Shown piece after piece: positions 5,377 through 7,106 of a stretch of 7,106 nucleotides of DNA. How positions within the stretch are numbered: position 1 is the first letter of the stretch; every line of letters begins with the position of its first letter. Both the position numbers and the translations under genes were made by a program. Below the pieces are notes generated by a model. That model had not been told where the DNA came from and did not search any database. It worked only from the letters and a program-made list of their open reading frames with translations. The DNA is from an uncultured Gemmataceae bacterium (GTDB lineage: Bacteria; Planctomycetota; Planctomycetia; Gemmatales; Gemmataceae): contig CAKZUU010000133.1 in NCBI GenBank assembly GCA_937922175.1, positions 1 to 7,106 on the forward strand, given 5' to 3'.

Positions 5377-7106
5377 GTGGTGGATCTGACAAGTCTGCGA
5401 GACAACCTGGCGCGACGAATGGCTCCGGGAGGCGGGTGGGGCTACGTCGATGGCCAACCGGCACATCCGGAGCCGACGTGTCTGGCCTTGTTGGCGTTAT
5501 CGGGTGATGTCGGACGATTTGCCGAAGTCATCGCCGCCGGCGAGCAATCGCTGCAAATGCATGCGGCTGAGGATGGTTCCTACCGTTTTTCGCGGGGTCG
5601 AGCTGAAGCAGCGTGGCCGACGGCCCTGGCCTTATTTACTCGGGTCGCTCTGGGTCGGGATGATTGGCAGAAGACGGCGGAGCGGCTTCGGAGCCTGCGG
5701 GGAAAGGTCATGAAGGCCGACCCCGAAGTCGCCGACATGATGGACATCAATGTGCAGATCGTCGGCTGGCCCTGGGCTGACGGAAATTTCCCCTGGGTCG
5801 AACCGACCGCCTGGGCGGTTTTGGCTCTCCGCCGCTGTGGGTTGGGCGAATCGGCCGAGGCCATCGACGGCGTCCGCTTGCTCATCGATCGTGCCTTTGA
5901 CGAAGGCGGAGTGAATTACGGGAATCGTCGTGTTCTTGGGCGATTGACCGATCCGATTCCCACCCCCACCGCCTTGATGCTCTTGGCGGTCCAAGGCCTT
6001 GATGGCGAAGCTCGCGTGGCCAGTGCTCTACGCTACCTTCGATCTCAGGTTTCGACGACCAACGACTTGGAGCACCTCGGCTGGGCGCGACTCGCTTTCG
6101 CCGCTTGGCAACATCACCCCGCCGCCGCAGCGGGCATCCAAGAAGTGGACCAGCGGCTTCGCTCACTCCTGGCGGATGTCGGTTCACCCCATCTGATCGT
6201 CCGCCATGCCTTGGCGATTCTTGCCCTCGACAGTGACCGCGTTCATCCGTTTCGGCTGGACGATCGCCCCAATCTTTCCAGATCCTCCGACCAAACCGCT
6301 CCAATTGTCGAACCCAACAACGGATCAAACGGTAGCGGCGGGATCGGTCGATGGCTGTCTCGGGTTCGCGGCCTGTTTTTGAGCGGGTTGGGAGCATTGC
6401 GACCGTTACCGACCGATTCGGCCGTTCATATCGCGTCGGTTTCGAGTTACGACGATGACCTGTTGATCGTGCTGCGTGATCAGTTTCGGCATTTTCGCGA
6501 CGAGGTGCCTTTGGGGGGACGGCGGGTTGTGTTGAAACCCAATCTGGTCGAATATCACCGGGATAAGGTCATCAACACAGATCCTCGCGTCATCGACGCG
6601 GTCATTCGACTTTGCCGCGAAGAAGGTGCTTCGGAGATCATCGTCGCCGAAGGTCCGGGGCATTGGCGAAATGCACACTACCTGGTCGAGGAAAGCGGGT
6701 TAGGAGAAGTGCTCCGTCGACATGGGGTGCCGTTTGTCGATCTCAACCATGACGAGCCGGAGAAGCTTCTGAATCTCGGCCGCCTGACGGGGCTGGACTA
6801 TCTGTACGTGGCGCGGACCGTCGTTCACACCGATGTGCTGATCTCCTTGCCGAAGCTGAAAACTCATCATTGGGCCGGGGCTACTTTGTCGCTGAAAAAT
6901 CTCTTCGGAACACTGCCGGGGATCTGCTACGGCTGGCCCAAAAACGAATTGCATTGGCGTGGAATCCCAAACAGCATCGTGGACATCGCGCTGACGAATA
7001 CACCTCATCTGGCGATTGTGGATGGCATCGTGGCGATGGAAGGGGATGGTCCGCTCAATGGAGCGGCAAAGCGATTGGGCGTCATTGTGATGGGGACCGA
7101 CTTGGT
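5377..7106 (+). CDS. Alpha/alpha-toroid (prenyltransferase/squalene-cyclase-like) and DUF362 fusion protein, cut by window end
   Basis: Direct translation from GTG 5377 runs 576 codons without a stop to the window edge; the frame is open back to the TAG at 5344. Residues 1 to about 290 hold a glycine/aromatic and 'PT-A-L' pattern repeated four times: GGGWGY then EPTCLALLAL (18-41), DGSYRF then WPTALALF (66-87), DGNFPWV then EPTAWAVLAL (135-151), and EGGVNYG then TPTALMLLAV (to 205). Spacing is about 50-60 residues, as in alpha/alpha-toroid repeats of prenyltransferases and squalene cyclases. No DXDD motif is present in this domain. A linker rich in Asn, Gly and Ser (about 296-335) leads to DUF362 from about 349: K387-P-N389, AEGPG, LPKLKTHHWAG (491-501), SLKNLFG (505-511) and IVDGIVAMEGDGP. 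DUF362 has no established reaction; some members carry 4Fe-4S modules, and the C-terminus here is not visible. No signal peptide is seen. Confidence 0.9.
   Translation, partial: MVDLTSLRDNLARRMAPGGGWGYVDGQPAHPEPTCLALLALSGDVGRFAEVIAAGEQSLQMHAAEDGSYRFSRGRAEAAWPTALALFTRVALGRDDWQKTAERLRSLRGKVMKADPEVADMMDINVQIVGWPWADGNFPWVEPTAWAVLALRRCGLGESAEAIDGVRLLIDRAFDEGGVNYGNRRVLGRLTDPIPTPTALMLLAVQGLDGEARVASALRYLRSQVSTTNDLEHLGWARLAFAAWQHHPAAAAGIQEVDQRLRSLLADVGSPHLIVRHALAILALDSDRVHPFRLDDRPNLSRSSDQTAPIVEPNNGSNGSGGIGRWLSRVRGLFLSGLGALRPLPTDSAVHIASVSSYDDDLLIVLRDQFRHFRDEVPLGGRRVVLKPNLVEYHRDKVINTDPRVIDAVIRLCREEGASEIIVAEGPGHWRNAHYLVEESGLGEVLRRHGVPFVDLNHDEPEKLLNLGRLTGLDYLYVARTVVHTDVLISLPKLKTHHWAGATLSLKNLFGTLPGICYGWPKNELHWRGIPNSIVDIALTNTPHLAIVDGIVAMEGDGPLNGAAKRLGVIVMGTDL

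Noticed and set aside
4627..5466. 279-codon open frame on the minus strand
   Set aside because: It overlaps the start of the TPR gene in another frame, is rich in Arg and Ser with no domain, and spans the divergent gap; the TPR frame has recognisable repeats.
5882..6397. 171-codon open frame on the minus strand
   Set aside because: It is antisense to the toroid-DUF362 gene and has an Arg-rich, low-information translation.

Overview
The window most resembles a Planctomycetes chromosome (class Planctomycetia). The grounds are a Tat-exported DUF1501 protein, a squalene/hopene-cyclase-type protein with an ELSSSALSTA segment, a secreted TPR protein with an HPGANH/HMQAH motif pair, and a moderately GC-rich, loosely packed gene layout. 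This assignment rests on recognised gene families, not on a marker gene. No rRNA, tRNA, mobile element, CRISPR array or phage gene was seen.

Layout: five genes read leftward on the minus strand and one reads rightward on the plus strand. From the left edge the minus-strand genes are: the N-terminal 206 residues of a squalene-hopene-cyclase-like protein (cut by the window start); a 448-residue DUF1501 protein; a 208-residue zinc-dependent nucleoside deaminase; a 184-residue secreted protein with a CxxC motif and a thioredoxin-like look; and a TPR protein of about 540 residues with an N-terminal export signal. From about 5377 to the right edge the plus strand carries one uninterrupted reading frame. 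It joins an alpha/alpha-toroid (prenyltransferase/squalene-cyclase-like) repeat domain to a DUF362 domain and is cut by the window end. Neither edge-truncated gene has both ends in the window; both were read by direct translation.

How the parts may work together: the TPR, CxxC and deaminase genes are spaced 46 and 39 nt apart and could form one transcript starting in the divergent region 5151-5376. The DUF1501 gene has its own good promoter candidate (TTGACA, 17-nt spacer, TAGTTT) and may be transcribed together with the cyclase-like gene behind it. Two different proteins of the squalene-cyclase/prenyltransferase fold within 7 kb, one of them fused to DUF362, are the most notable content and may mark an isoprenoid-related or lipid-related locus. 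That link is inference. Nothing in the window identifies a substrate.
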